The notes under the pieces are model-generated. The model saw only the letters and a program-made list of their open reading frames with translations, searched no databases and was not told the DNA's origin. A program made the translations under genes and the position numbers. Positions 1 through 7,850 of a stretch of DNA of 64,000 nt are shown here, in pieces (the first letter of the stretch is position 1; each line of letters starts with the position of its first letter). The DNA is from Omphiscola glabra (taxonomy: Eukaryota; Mollusca; Gastropoda; Lymnaeidae): the NCBI GenBank assembly GCA_964017045.1, contig OZ024808.1, positions 8,565,284 to 8,629,283 on the forward strand, given 5' to 3'.

Positions 1-3
1 TCA

Positions 4-195
4 GTACTTATGATATGACATTACTAAGTACTTGAGATATATTTCTAAGTACTCGTGATATGATATTTCTAAATACTTGGGATATGACATTACCCAGTAC
101 TCGTGATATGACATTTCTAAATACACGTGATATGAAATTTCTAAGTACTCTTGATATGACATTTCTATGTACTTGTCATATGATATTTCTAAGTC
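4..195. repeat. 24-bp minisatellite, 8 copies
   Basis: Tandem repeat with core TGATATGACATTTCTAA followed by GTACTYG. Copy starts fall at 4, 28, 49, 73, 97, 121, 145 and 169, so the period is 24 bp with one 21-bp copy. The array probably extends left of the window. Because 24 is a multiple of 3, the minus strand reads as an 8-residue repeat (YLEISYHE-like) continuous with an ORF that starts at 318 in unique sequence and runs off the window edge. I see no splice or codon-bias evidence that this is coding. Confidence 0.9.
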
Positions 196-198
196 GGC

Positions 199-292
199 GG
201 ATGCCTTTAATGCTGTCAGCTTGAAGACCACACTGTTGTGGCACTGAAGACCACACCGTTGTGGCACCGAAGAACCTGACAGTGACAGGCAT
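199..292. repeat. Imperfect inverted repeat around a 23-bp direct duplication
   Basis: The left arm GATGCCT...TGCTGTCAG (about 199-218) is matched in inverse by CTGACAGTGACAGGCATC at about 275-292. Between the arms a 23-bp block (TGAAGACCACAC, then a variable T/C, then GTTGTGGCAC) occurs twice in tandem at 222-267. It could be a small foldback or a degraded mobile-element terminus. No transposase or target-site duplication was found. Confidence 0.45.
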
Positions 293-385
293 CTCTTCAG
301 AATTTCAGATTTCTGCATAACAGTTCAGACATTTACTGTGTCTGCCCAATCGGATCATACTTTTGGAATTCTGTCAACCAGCTTT

Positions 386-414
386 GGGGGTGGGGTGGGG
401 CTGGTTTTTGGGGG
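386..414 (+). other. Potential G-quadruplex motif
   Basis: Four runs of four or five G (386-390, 392-395, 397-400, 410-414) are separated by 1-, 1- and 9-base loops, which matches the usual pattern for an intramolecular G-quadruplex on the + strand. Function is unknown. Confidence 0.5.
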
Positions 415-518
415 CCGTCACGAGGCTGCGATTGGGTTTCCCTGGTAAAGTGATCTCAACCAAACTTTAATGGACCGAGTTCTATTTTTAGACGGCGCTA
501 ACTAGACGGTGTCACGGG

Positions 519-526
519 TGACGTCA
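519..526. promoter_or_regulatory. CRE-like palindrome TGACGTCA
   Basis: This is a perfect 8-bp CREB/ATF consensus palindrome. It overlaps a GTCAC-GG-GTGAC inverted repeat at 511-522. A single 8-mer can occur by chance, and no transcription start is visible nearby, so a regulatory role is only possible. Confidence 0.2.
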
Positions 527-737
527 AGCCTCGTCCGACTCTCATTTTCGTTACCATGGAAACACTCAGCTTCCACGTAAACCGAGTCCCATTTATTTAA
601 ACACTGGGACTAAAACAACCGCCAACTAACTACCCGTTATTTAGTTTGGGAATCTTTTCTTTTCCAAACAAAAAAGAAAATTCTTTCCTTTCTGTTTACA
701 AAAACTGCGTTTTATTATTTTTAATTTTAATCCCAAA

Positions 738-759
738 CCCCCCCCCCTCCCCCCCCCCC
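738..759 (+). repeat. Poly-C tract interrupted by one T
   Basis: Ten C, one T and eleven C, followed by AAAT. It is one of five long C runs, all on the + strand, between 0.7 and 4.7 kb. Confidence 0.9.
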
Positions 760-895
760 AAATCATCTCTAATCTCTAACCCAGACTAGCAGTTTAAATT
801 TGTTAAGATTGCCAGTTTCTCTAAGACTTTTTGAACTTATGAAAAATTGGATAACAAAGGAAATTTTAGTATTCATTTTTTTTAAAAAGTGATCT
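760..895. other. AT-rich spacer between poly-C tracts
   Basis: AT-rich sequence with no gene or repeat that I recognise. Confidence 0.4.
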
Positions 896-914
896 CCCCC
901 CCCCCCCCCCCCCC
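896..914 (+). repeat. Poly-C tract, 19 C
   Basis: An uninterrupted run of 19 C, again followed by AAAT. It is the longest homopolymer C run in the window and is prone to length variation and sequencing error. Confidence 0.9.
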
Positions 915-1125
915 AAATTATTTTTCCCCTTCTGCAAATAAAAATTAAATTGATATAGCTTATCATAAGACTTAATCTTTAGTTCGTACAAACTAGAAGA
1001 GGACAAAAATCTGAAGCGCAAAGTTTCCCAACCCGTACCAAACCCTATTTTATAGTAGTTTATTGACCCACCGACCCCGATAAATTAAAAAAAAGAAAGA
1101 AAGTTAATTAAGATGATTACAAAAA
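915..1125. other. Unique AT-rich sequence, nothing recognised
   Basis: No ORF, RNA gene or tandem repeat was seen here. A purine-rich A/G stretch lies at about 1086-1102. Confidence 0.4.
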
Positions 1126-1252
1126 CACATGGCAAACACATGGTAAACAGATGACAAACACATGACCAACACATGACAAACACACGACAAACACATGTAA
1201 GACACATGACAAACACTTGTCAAACACATGACAAATACACGACAAACACATG
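1126..1252. repeat. 11-bp minisatellite, about 11.5 copies
   Basis: The unit is CACATGACAAA. Eleven consecutive 11-bp copies run from 1126 to 1246 with scattered substitutions, and a final partial CACATG ends at 1252. It encodes nothing stable because 11 is not a multiple of 3. Confidence 0.9.
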
Positions 1253-1331
1253 CAGTACAATGAACGATTGAAACTTTACAAAGAAATCATTAAAAAAAGA
1301 GTGACCGTTTCAGCAGGCGACCCACAGAAAG

Positions 1332-1346
1332 CCCCCCCCCCCCCCC
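1332..1346 (+). repeat. Poly-C tract, 15 C
   Basis: A run of 15 C followed by AAAT, as at the two earlier tracts. Confidence 0.9.
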
Positions 1347-1437
1347 AAATGACCCTAAATGCGGTCAAGAACCACGGGTTAGGACCCAGGATCTCAACAT
1401 CATAAGATAAGATTTTTAAAAAAAATGATACCAATAA

Positions 1438-1785
1438 ATGGCTTTGCCAGCTACAAAACCCCATGGCTTTGCCAGCTACAAAACCCCACGGCTTTGCCAG
1501 CTACAAAACCCCATGGCTTTGCCAGCTACAAAACCCCATGGCTTTGCCAGCTACAAAACCCCATGGCTTTGCCAGCTACAAAACCAAATGGCTATGCCAG
1601 CTACAAAACCCCATGGCTTTGCCAGCTACAAAACCCCATGGCTATGCCAGCTACAAAACCCCATGGCTATGCCAGCTACAAAACCCCATGGCTTTGCCAG
1701 CTACAAAACCCCATGGCTATGCCAGCTACAAAAACCCATGGCTTTGCCAGCTACAAAACCCCATATAGATTTGCCAGTAGCAAGA
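1438..1785. repeat. 25-bp minisatellite, 13 full copies plus a partial
   Basis: The unit begins ATGGCTTTGCCAGCTACAAA and ends in five more bases, mostly ACCCC. Copies start every 25 bp from 1438 to 1738 with no length change, and a degraded copy follows at 1763. Variation is mainly T/A at one position (GGCTTTG or GGCTATG). All three + frames appear open because three 25-bp units make 75 bp; this is a property of the repeat and does not indicate a gene. Confidence 0.95.
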
Positions 1786-1891
1786 AAATCTTAATAAAAA
1801 AAACCAATAATATATAAAATAATAAAAACCCTACAGTTTGAAATAACAGCAAAAGTTTGAAAATGAAGCAGTGACAGACAAAGACGTGGAG

Positions 1892-1926
1892 ATGAATTTC
1901 TTCTCAATCGGGGAGGACCTGTTTAA
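1892..1926 (+). CDS. Possible small 5' exon (tentative)
   Basis: An ATG with G at -3 (1892-1894) opens a frame reading MNFFSIGEDLF. At 1927 it meets GTAAGC, a good splice-donor sequence. The frame stays open upstream to a TAA just before 1848, giving coding-like residues such as VTDKDVE before the Met, so this could also be an internal exon starting after one of several AG dinucleotides. The exon would end in phase 2. The ankyrin exon at 4749 begins in phase 0, so the two cannot join directly and at least one more exon would be required between them. The alternative is a chance patch of coding-like sequence. Confidence 0.22.
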
Positions 1927-2103
1927 GTAAGCAAATGTTGGTGGCCAATAGAAATGAGTTGAATTGTTCTGGCCATCATGACGTTATTCAGCAAACATCC
2001 ATAAGTAAACAAATTGCCATGGTCAATAGCGCGATTGAAAATAAGAAGAATCTCTTATATATACTTTGCTTCTGGTGTGTCCTGCTTCCTTTTCGAAACC
2101 GCA

Positions 2104-2115
2104 CCCCCCCCCCCC
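2104..2115 (+). repeat. Poly-C tract, 12 C
   Basis: A run of 12 C followed by AACTCAAC. Unlike the three preceding tracts it is not followed by AAAT. Confidence 0.9.
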
Positions 2116-2231
2116 AACTCAACATGTTTTATATTAATAGTACCGAGTGAAAAAAGGGCTCTTATGCGTGACGGGTGAACTCAGGTTTTAAAAAAATTCT
2201 TTAGGGAATGGCGACTATTATATTAATCAAT

Positions 2232-3122
2232 AAAGACCCACGGGTATGAAGTAGGACTATCTGTAGGACTCTGGGTAGGACTATTGTTTAAAGGCCGGTA
2301 GATATGACGTAGGAATTGTTTGTAGGCCTATTATTTAAAGACCGGCAGGTAGGGTGTAGGACTGTATGTATAGGACTATTATTTAAAGGCCGGCAGGTAG
2401 GGTGTAGGACTGTATGTATAGGACTATTATTTAAAGACCGGCAGGTAGGGTGTAGGACTGTATGTATAGGACTATTATTTAAAGACCGGCAGGTAGGGTG
2501 TAGGACTGTATGTATAGGACTATTATTTAAAGATCGGCAGGTAGGGTGTAGGACTGTATGTATAGGACTATTATTTAAAGACCGGCAGGTAGGGTGTAGG
2601 ACTGTATGTATAGGACTATTATTTAAAGACCGGCGGGTAGGGAGTAGGATGTAGGGCTATTATTTAAAGGCCGGCAGGTAGGGTGTAGGACTGTCTGTAG
2701 GACTATTGTTTAAAGGCCGGCAGGTAGGGTGTAGGACTGTCTGTAGGACTATTGTTTAAAGGCCGGCAGGTAGGGTGTAGGACTGTCTGTTTAAAGGCCG
2801 GCAGGTAGGGTGTAGGACTGTCTGTTTAAAGGCCGGCAGGTAGGGTGTAGGACTGTCTGTAGGACTATTATTTAAAGGCCGGCAGGTAGGGTGTAGGACT
2901 ATTGTTTAAAGGCCGGCAGGCAGGGTGTAGGACTATTGTTTAAAGGCCGGCAGGTAGGGTGTAGGACTATTGTTTAAAGGCCGGCAGGTAGGGTGTAGGA
3001 CTATTGTTTAAAGGCCGGCAGGTAGGGTGTAGGACTATTGTTTAAAGGCCGGCAGGTAGGGTGTAGGACTATTGTTTAAAGGCCGGCAGGTAGGGTGTAG
3101 GACTATTGTTTAAAGGCCGGCA
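2232..3122. repeat. Minisatellite family with 48, 46, 35 and 34-bp units
   Basis: All units share the core CCGGCAGGTAGGGTGTAGGA and the segment TATTRTTTAAAGG. From 2342 the spacing of the CCGGCAGG core is 48 bp for the early copies. It is then 46 bp (cores 2671, 2717, 2763), 35 bp (2763, 2798, 2833), 46 bp once (2833 to 2879), and 34 bp for the last eight cores (2879 to 3117). The shorter units lack an internal GTAGGACTRT-like duplicate present in the longer ones. The first about 100 bp are degraded copies. This gives a left-to-right series of progressively shorter, more homogeneous units. Confidence 0.92.
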
Positions 3123-3250
3123 TATATTATAGAAAATGAGAAGTTAACTCTTTTTCGTAACACTTGGACCCCCCGGATATTTTTTCATTTATATCCAGAT
3201 CCGGTGTAAAAACCTGCCCCTCCCCCCGGTTGAGCCTTAGTAGAGAATAT

Positions 3251-4090
3251 AGTGCTTGTTGAGTACCACGAGGTAAATATAGTGCTTGTTGAGTACCACT
3301 AGGTAAATATAGTGCTTGTTGAGTACCACGATGTAAATATGGTGCTTGTTGAGTACCACGAGGTAAATATGGTGCTTGTTGAGTATCACTAGGTAAATAT
3401 GGTGCTTGTTGAGTACCACGAGGTAAATATGGTGCTTGTTGAGTACCACGAGGTAAATATGGTGCTTGTTGAGTACCACGAGGTAAATATGGTGCTTCTT
3501 GAATACCACTAGGTAAATATGGTGCTTGTTGAGTACCACTAGGTAAATATGGTGCTTGTTGAGTACCACGAGGTAAATATTGTGCTTGTTGAGTACCACT
3601 AGGTAAATATGGTGCTTGTTGAGTACCACTAGGTAAATATGTTGCTTGTTGAGTACCACGAGGTAAATATGGTGCTTGTTGAATACCACTAGGTAAATAT
3701 AGTGCTTGTTGAGTACCACTAGGTAAATATGGTGCTTGTTGAGTACCACTAGGTAAATATGGTGCTTGTTGAGTATCACGAGGTAAATATAGTGCTTGTT
3801 GAGTACCACTAGGTAAATATAGTGCTTGTAGAGTACCACGAGGTAAATATGGTGCTTGTTGAGTACCACGAGGTAAATATGGTGCTTGTTGAGTACCACG
3901 AGGTAAATATGGTGCTTGTTGAGTACCACTAGGTAAATATAGTGCTTGTTGAGTACCACTAGGTAAATATAGTGCTTGTTGAGTACCACAAGGTAAATAT
4001 GGTGCTTGTTGAGTACCACGAGGTAAATATGGTGCTTGGTGAGTACCACGAGGTAAATATGGTGCTTGTTGAGTACCACGAGGCAAAGGT
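3251..4090. repeat. 30-bp minisatellite, 28 copies
   Basis: The unit reads GTGCTTGTTGAGTACCAC, then [G/T]AGGTAAATAT and a variable first base. Copies start at 3251 and recur every 30 bp through 4061 with no length change. Variable positions are A/G before GTGCTT and G/T after CCAC. The unit is ten codons long, so two minus frames stay open for about 300 residues each, one of them starting with an ATG at 4136 outside the repeat. Substitutions are a mix of synonymous and non-synonymous in both frames, and no splice or promoter context favours either. I treat it as non-coding. Confidence 0.95.
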
Positions 4091-4716
4091 TTGTTTTACT
4101 CTTTGTTGACAACTCGTTGTCTCCCTTATTTTTCAAATTCCTCGCTAAGAGTGCGAGTGATCGGACTTCGTTTTGCTCCGACGTCTTCTTGTGGTGCTTC
4201 CTGATTGGATGAAGTTCTTAACCTGCGTCACAGCGGAAACCCCGCCGTGAATTAACTACGTTGCACAGAGCACACAAATAAGTCGTACTGTAAGTTACTA
4301 TAACAGGAGAAGAACGTTCTTGACTACAAAAGATCTTCTTCCGCGTTTTTTGAAACTTGTCCCTAAACTCCGTTCCGTTGTCCTACATGCTGGTGCATGT
4401 GTTTATAATGTCCTTTAGGACATACGCACATATATGCTCGGTATGCGGGTATGAACTAATGGACAATGGGCTACGTAGGTTTGCCGTGCCTGTTTGAAGC
4501 GATGTGTATGACTTTAGAATACCGCGAATGAGTTCGAGTTCAGAAAGGAAATAAGCGGTTCTTATGTTATGCCAAACGAAGCACTTTCGAATGAAGAGAA
4601 TGGTTCTCAAATGAAGAATATAAAAAAAAAGATCCACTGTTTCCAAAAGTGTCGTACAAAATACACCACCCACCCTGCATTGTCACTCTTATCTTAATAT
4701 TTGTGCTATTCGACAT
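4091..4716. other. Unique sequence upstream of the ankyrin exon
   Basis: A stretch free of tandem repeats with moderate GC content at 4140-4260. It contains an inverted CCAAT (ATTGG) at about 4204. A 96-codon minus-strand ORF (4383-4673) has no recognisable domain or signal peptide and no support beyond its length. If the ankyrin gene continues upstream, this is intron. Confidence 0.4.
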
Positions 4717-4728
4717 CCCCCCCCCCCC
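4717..4728 (+). repeat. Poly-C tract at the splice acceptor
   Basis: Twelve C followed by ACTTTTCCCC. Together with the following pyrimidines it forms the polypyrimidine tract leading to the CACCACAG acceptor at 4741-4748, so here the C run probably contributes to splicing. Confidence 0.75.
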
Positions 4729-4748
4729 ACTTTTCCCCTTCACCACAG

Positions 4749-4977
4749 CGCCTACTGGCCGACGCGCTCACCTACAAGTCCCCTGTCAAAGATCTCAAGA
4801 CCATCGTGCGCTGTGGAGGTGACATCAACGGTCCTGTCAAGAGGGGCCTGCGCCCCCTGCACTATGCCGTGCACTCCGGGTACATCAAGGGGATACAGTT
4901 TCTGCTGGACAACGGGGTGGACTTCAACGCCCCCGATGACATTGGTTACAGGCCCGTCCACCTGTGCGCTAGAAAAG
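4749..4977 (+). CDS. Ankyrin-repeat protein, internal exon A
   Basis: This 229-bp exon follows a pyrimidine-rich tract and CACCACAG, and ends at AAAAG before GTGAAT. It starts in phase 0 and ends after one base of a codon. It encodes 76 codons plus one base. Residues about 2-32 look like a partial first ankyrin repeat (LLADAL..., then CGGDINGPV). Residues 33-65 form a complete repeat with RPLHYAVHSGY and FLLDNGVDFNAPDD. Residues 66-76 begin a third repeat with GYRPVHLCARKG. The PLHYAV and PVHLCA motifs correspond to the family TPLHxAA helix-start signature. Ankyrin repeats are protein-protein interaction modules; partner and location cannot be told from this fragment. Base composition is GC-rich, unlike the surroundings. 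I do not recognise the specific gene. Confidence 0.88.
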
Positions 4978-5562
4978 GTGAATGGCCCCACTTCCCTATC
5001 TGCATGTCGTGTTACATCATACACAGGGCGTGTAGCATGATAAATTGGTCTCCAGTAGTTCAGGTAGCATGATAAATTGGTCTCCAGTAGTTCAGGTAGC
5101 ATGATAAATTGGTCTCCAGTAGTTCAGGTAGCATGATAAACTGGTCTCCAGCAGTTCAGGTAGCATGGATGAACTGGACTTCAGTAGTTCAGGTAGCATG
5201 ATAAATTGGTCTCCAGTATTTCAGATAGCATGATAAATTGGTCTCCAGTAGTTCAGATAGCATGATAAATTAGTCTCCCGTAGTTCAGGTAGCATGATAT
5301 ATTGGTCTCCAGTAGTTCAGGTAGCATGATAAATTAGTCTCCAGTAGTTCAGGTAGCATGATAAATTGGTCTCCAGTAGTTCAGATAGCATGATAAATTA
5401 GTCTCCAGTAGTTCAGGTAGCATGATAAATTAGTCTCCAATAGTTCAGGTAGCATGATAAATTGGTCTGCAGTAGTTCAGATAGCATGACACATTGGTCT
5501 CCATGCGCAGTTACCATGGCGACCTTCTGTTGACTCATTGCCATGTATTGTCCACCGTCCAG
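4978..5562 (+). other. Intron between ankyrin exons
   Basis: Begins GTGAAT and ends CCGTCCAG. Both boundaries are phase 1, and splicing restores the GQYVPLKML continuation of the third ankyrin repeat. About 80 percent of the intron is the 32-bp minisatellite. Confidence 0.85.
5033..5503. repeat. 32-bp minisatellite, 15 copies, intronic
   Basis: The unit is TAGCATGATAAATTGGTCTC followed by CAGTAGTTCAGG. Copies start every 32 bp from 5033, with one 33-bp copy at 5161 that is also the most divergent in sequence. The repeat lies wholly inside the intron between the two ankyrin exons. Confidence 0.95.
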
Positions 5563-5673
5563 GTCAGTATGTGCCGCTGAAAATGCTGATAGAGGCGGGT
5601 GCCAAGGTGGACTTTTTCGTGGAGGATGACGAGAGCAGTGACATGTCCAAGCAACTGGGTTATCTCACCATTG
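5563..5673 (+). CDS. Ankyrin-repeat protein, internal exon B
   Basis: A 111-bp exon bounded by CCGTCCAG and GTAAGT, phase 1 on both sides, so it is a symmetric exon. Joined to exon A it completes the third ankyrin repeat: GQYVPLKMLIEAGAKVDFF carries the second helix and loop. An acidic serine-bearing linker (VEDDESSDMSK) and QLGYLTI follow, where the next repeat would be expected to start. Both splice sites and the uninterrupted domain across the junction make this a confident exon. Further exons must lie to the right, beyond the satellite array or outside the window. Confidence 0.87.
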
Positions 5674-5740
5674 GTAAGTTGACAACAATGGATGGTTGAT
5701 TGCAGTGTAGCGTCTTTGTTACCCAATGAGGCCAGTGTAA

Positions 5741-6046
5741 TCAAAAGGTGTATTAGCCATTGTGGATTATGTCATCAAAAGGTGTGTTAGCCAATAGTGG
5801 ATTATGTCATCAAAAGGTGTGTTAGCCATTTGTGGATTATGTCATAAAAAGGTGTGTTAGCCAATTGTGGATTATATCATCAAAAGCAGTGTTAGCCAAT
5901 TGTGGATTATATCATCAAATGTGTATAAGCCAATTGTGGATTATATCATCAAAAGGTGTGTTAGCCATTGTGGATTATATCATAAAAAGATGTGTTAGCC
6001 AATTGTGGATTATATCATCAAATGTGTATTAGCTAATTGTGGATTA
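5741..6046. repeat. 34/35-bp minisatellite, about 9 copies
   Basis: The unit runs TTAGCCAATTGTGGATTATR, then TCATCAAAAGGTGTG. Spacing between TTAGCC motifs alternates between 34 and 35 bp. The repeat abuts the satellite array: the final TTGTGGATTATG leads directly into GTAGATG of the inverted arm. Confidence 0.93.
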
Positions 6047-6047
6047 T

Positions 6048-6178
6048 GTAGATGCAGTTGTAGATGTAGTTTTATATGTAGTTGTAAATGTAGTTGTAGA
6101 TTTAGTTGTAGATGTAGTTTTAGATGTAGCTGATGTAGTTGCAGTTGTAAATGTATTTTTAGATGTAATTGTAGTTGT
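6048..6178 (-). repeat. Satellite array, inverted terminal segment
   Basis: About 131 bp reading GTAGTTGTAGATGTAG on the + strand, which is the reverse complement of the satellite that fills the rest of the window. It contains the inverted form of the characteristic GCAACTACATCAGCT block, so it is true array sequence in the opposite orientation rather than a chance match. Confidence 0.9.
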
Positions 6179-6186
6179 ACAACTAC
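6171..6186. repeat. Palindrome at the orientation switch
   Basis: GTAGTTGT directly followed by ACAACTAC is a perfect 16-bp palindrome with no spacer. To its left the array reads in reverse, to its right forward. Outward from the centre the arms remain similar but not identical, as expected for an old head-to-head junction. Confidence 0.92.
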
Positions 6187-7850
6187 ATCTCCAACTACAT
6201 CTAAAACTACATCTATAACTGCAACTACATCAGCTACATCCAAAATAACATCTAAAACTTCATCTACAACTGCAACTACATCAGCTACATCTAAAACCAC
6301 ATCTACAACTACAATTACAATTACATCTACAACTACTTCTACAACTACATCTAAAACTACATCTCCAACTACATCTAAAACTATATCTACAATTGCTACT
6401 ACATAAGCTACATATAAAACTACATCTAAAACTAAATCTACAACTACATCTACAAATACATTTAAAACTACTTCTACAACTGCAACTACATCAGTTACAT
6501 ATAAAACTACATCTACAACTACAACTACATCAAAAACTACATTTACAATTGCAACTACATCAGCTACATCTAAATCTAAATCTACAACTACATCTCCAAC
6601 TACATCTAAACTACATCTACAACTGCAACTACATCAGCTACATTCAAAATAACATCTACATCTACATCTAAAACTACATCTACAACTGCAAGTACATCAA
6701 CTACATCTAAAACTACATTTACAACTACATCTACAACTACATCTAAAACTACAACTACATCATCTACTTCTAAAACTACACCTACAACTGCATCTAAAGC
6801 AGTTACATCTAAAACTACATCTACAACTGCAACTACATCAGCTACATTTAAAACTACATCTACAACTACATCAGCTACATCTAAAACTACATCTATAACT
6901 GCAACTACATCAGCTAAATATAAAACTACATCTACAACTACATCTACAACTTCATCTACAACTACATCTAAAACTACATCTACAACTGCAACTACATCAG
7001 CTACATCTAAAACTACATCAACAACTTTATCTACAACTGCAACTACATCAGCTACATCTAAAACTACATCTAAAACTACATCTACAGCTACATCTACAAC
7101 TACATCTAAAACTAAATCTACAACTGCAACTACATCAGCTTCATCTAAAACTACATCTACAACTACAACTACATTTACAACTGCATTTACAATAGCTACA
7201 TCTAAAAGTCAATATACAACTAAATCAGGTACATCTAAAACTACATCTACAACTACATCTATAACTACAACTTCAACTACAACTACACTACAACTACATC
7301 TACAACTACATCAGCTACATCTAAATCTCCATCTACAACTACATCTCCCACTACATCTAAAACTACATCTATAACTGCAACTACATCAGCTACATCCAAA
7401 ATAACATCTACAACTTCATCTAAAACTACAACTACATCAGCTACATCTAAAACTACATCTACAACTAAATCTTCAACTGCAACTACATCAGCTACATTAA
7501 AACTACATCTACAACTACATCTAAAACTCATCTACAACTGCAACTACATCAGTTACATATAAAACTACATCTACATTACAACTACAATTACATCAAAAAC
7601 AACATTTACAATTGCAACTACATCAGCTACATATAAATCTACATCTACAACTACATCTCTAACTACATCTAAAACTACATCTACAACTGCAACTACATCA
7701 GTTACATCTAAAACTAAATCTACAACTACATCTAAAACTACATCTACAACTACATCTACAACTATATATAAAACTACATCTACAACTGCAACTACATCAG
7801 CTACATCTGAAACTACATCATCAACTGTAACTACATCAGCTACATCTAAA
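6179..7850 (+). repeat. Array edge, no clear higher-order period
   Basis: Here the 12/15-bp modules are irregular. Single-copy variants such as TAAAAGTCAATATACAACTA near 7203 and ACAACTACACTACAACTAC near 7284 do not recur at a fixed spacing. Divergence at the array edge is expected where unequal exchange is rare. Confidence 0.6.

Larger units (their letters stand above)
320..737. other. Unique intergenic or intronic sequence, no gene recognised
   Basis: This stretch has no ORF of interest. It contains a CCAAT pentamer at 346-350, an inverted CCAAT (ATTGG) at 431-435 and a CRE-type palindrome at 519-526. Those three could belong to a promoter, but the spacing is loose and no TATA box, initiator or CpG-rich block is apparent. 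The rest is AT-rich and ends in a poly-C tract. Confidence 0.4.
1786..2231. other. Unique sequence between minisatellites
   Basis: AT-rich sequence apart from a short coding-like patch at about 1860-1926 (listed separately) and a 12-C run at 2104-2115. No RNA gene or mobile element was recognised. Confidence 0.4.

Noticed and set aside
1425..1817. Three overlapping + strand ORFs in the 25-bp repeat
   Set aside because: All three frames are open because 3 x 25 bp contains no stop; real coding would favour one frame.
2316..2654. 112-codon + ORF with a 16-residue repeat
   Set aside because: It covers only the 48-bp units (48 is a multiple of 3) and breaks as soon as 46-, 35- and 34-bp units begin.
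4383..4673. 96-codon minus-strand ORF
   Set aside because: No domain, homology memory or signal is visible, and its length is within chance for a stretch of this size. Kept only as a note in the unique region.
4752..5102. Minus-strand ORF over ankyrin exon A
   Set aside because: It is the shadow of the GC-rich exon plus minisatellite. The + frame carries recognisable ankyrin motifs and splice sites.
5033..6046. CRISPR array
   Set aside because: The repeats are directly adjacent with no unique spacers, vary like minisatellites, and lie in and next to a spliced eukaryotic gene.
1..6046. tRNA, rRNA or intact transposon in the flank
   Set aside because: No cloverleaf-like A and B boxes, rRNA core, reverse transcriptase, transposase or terminal inverted repeats with target-site duplications were found by eye.
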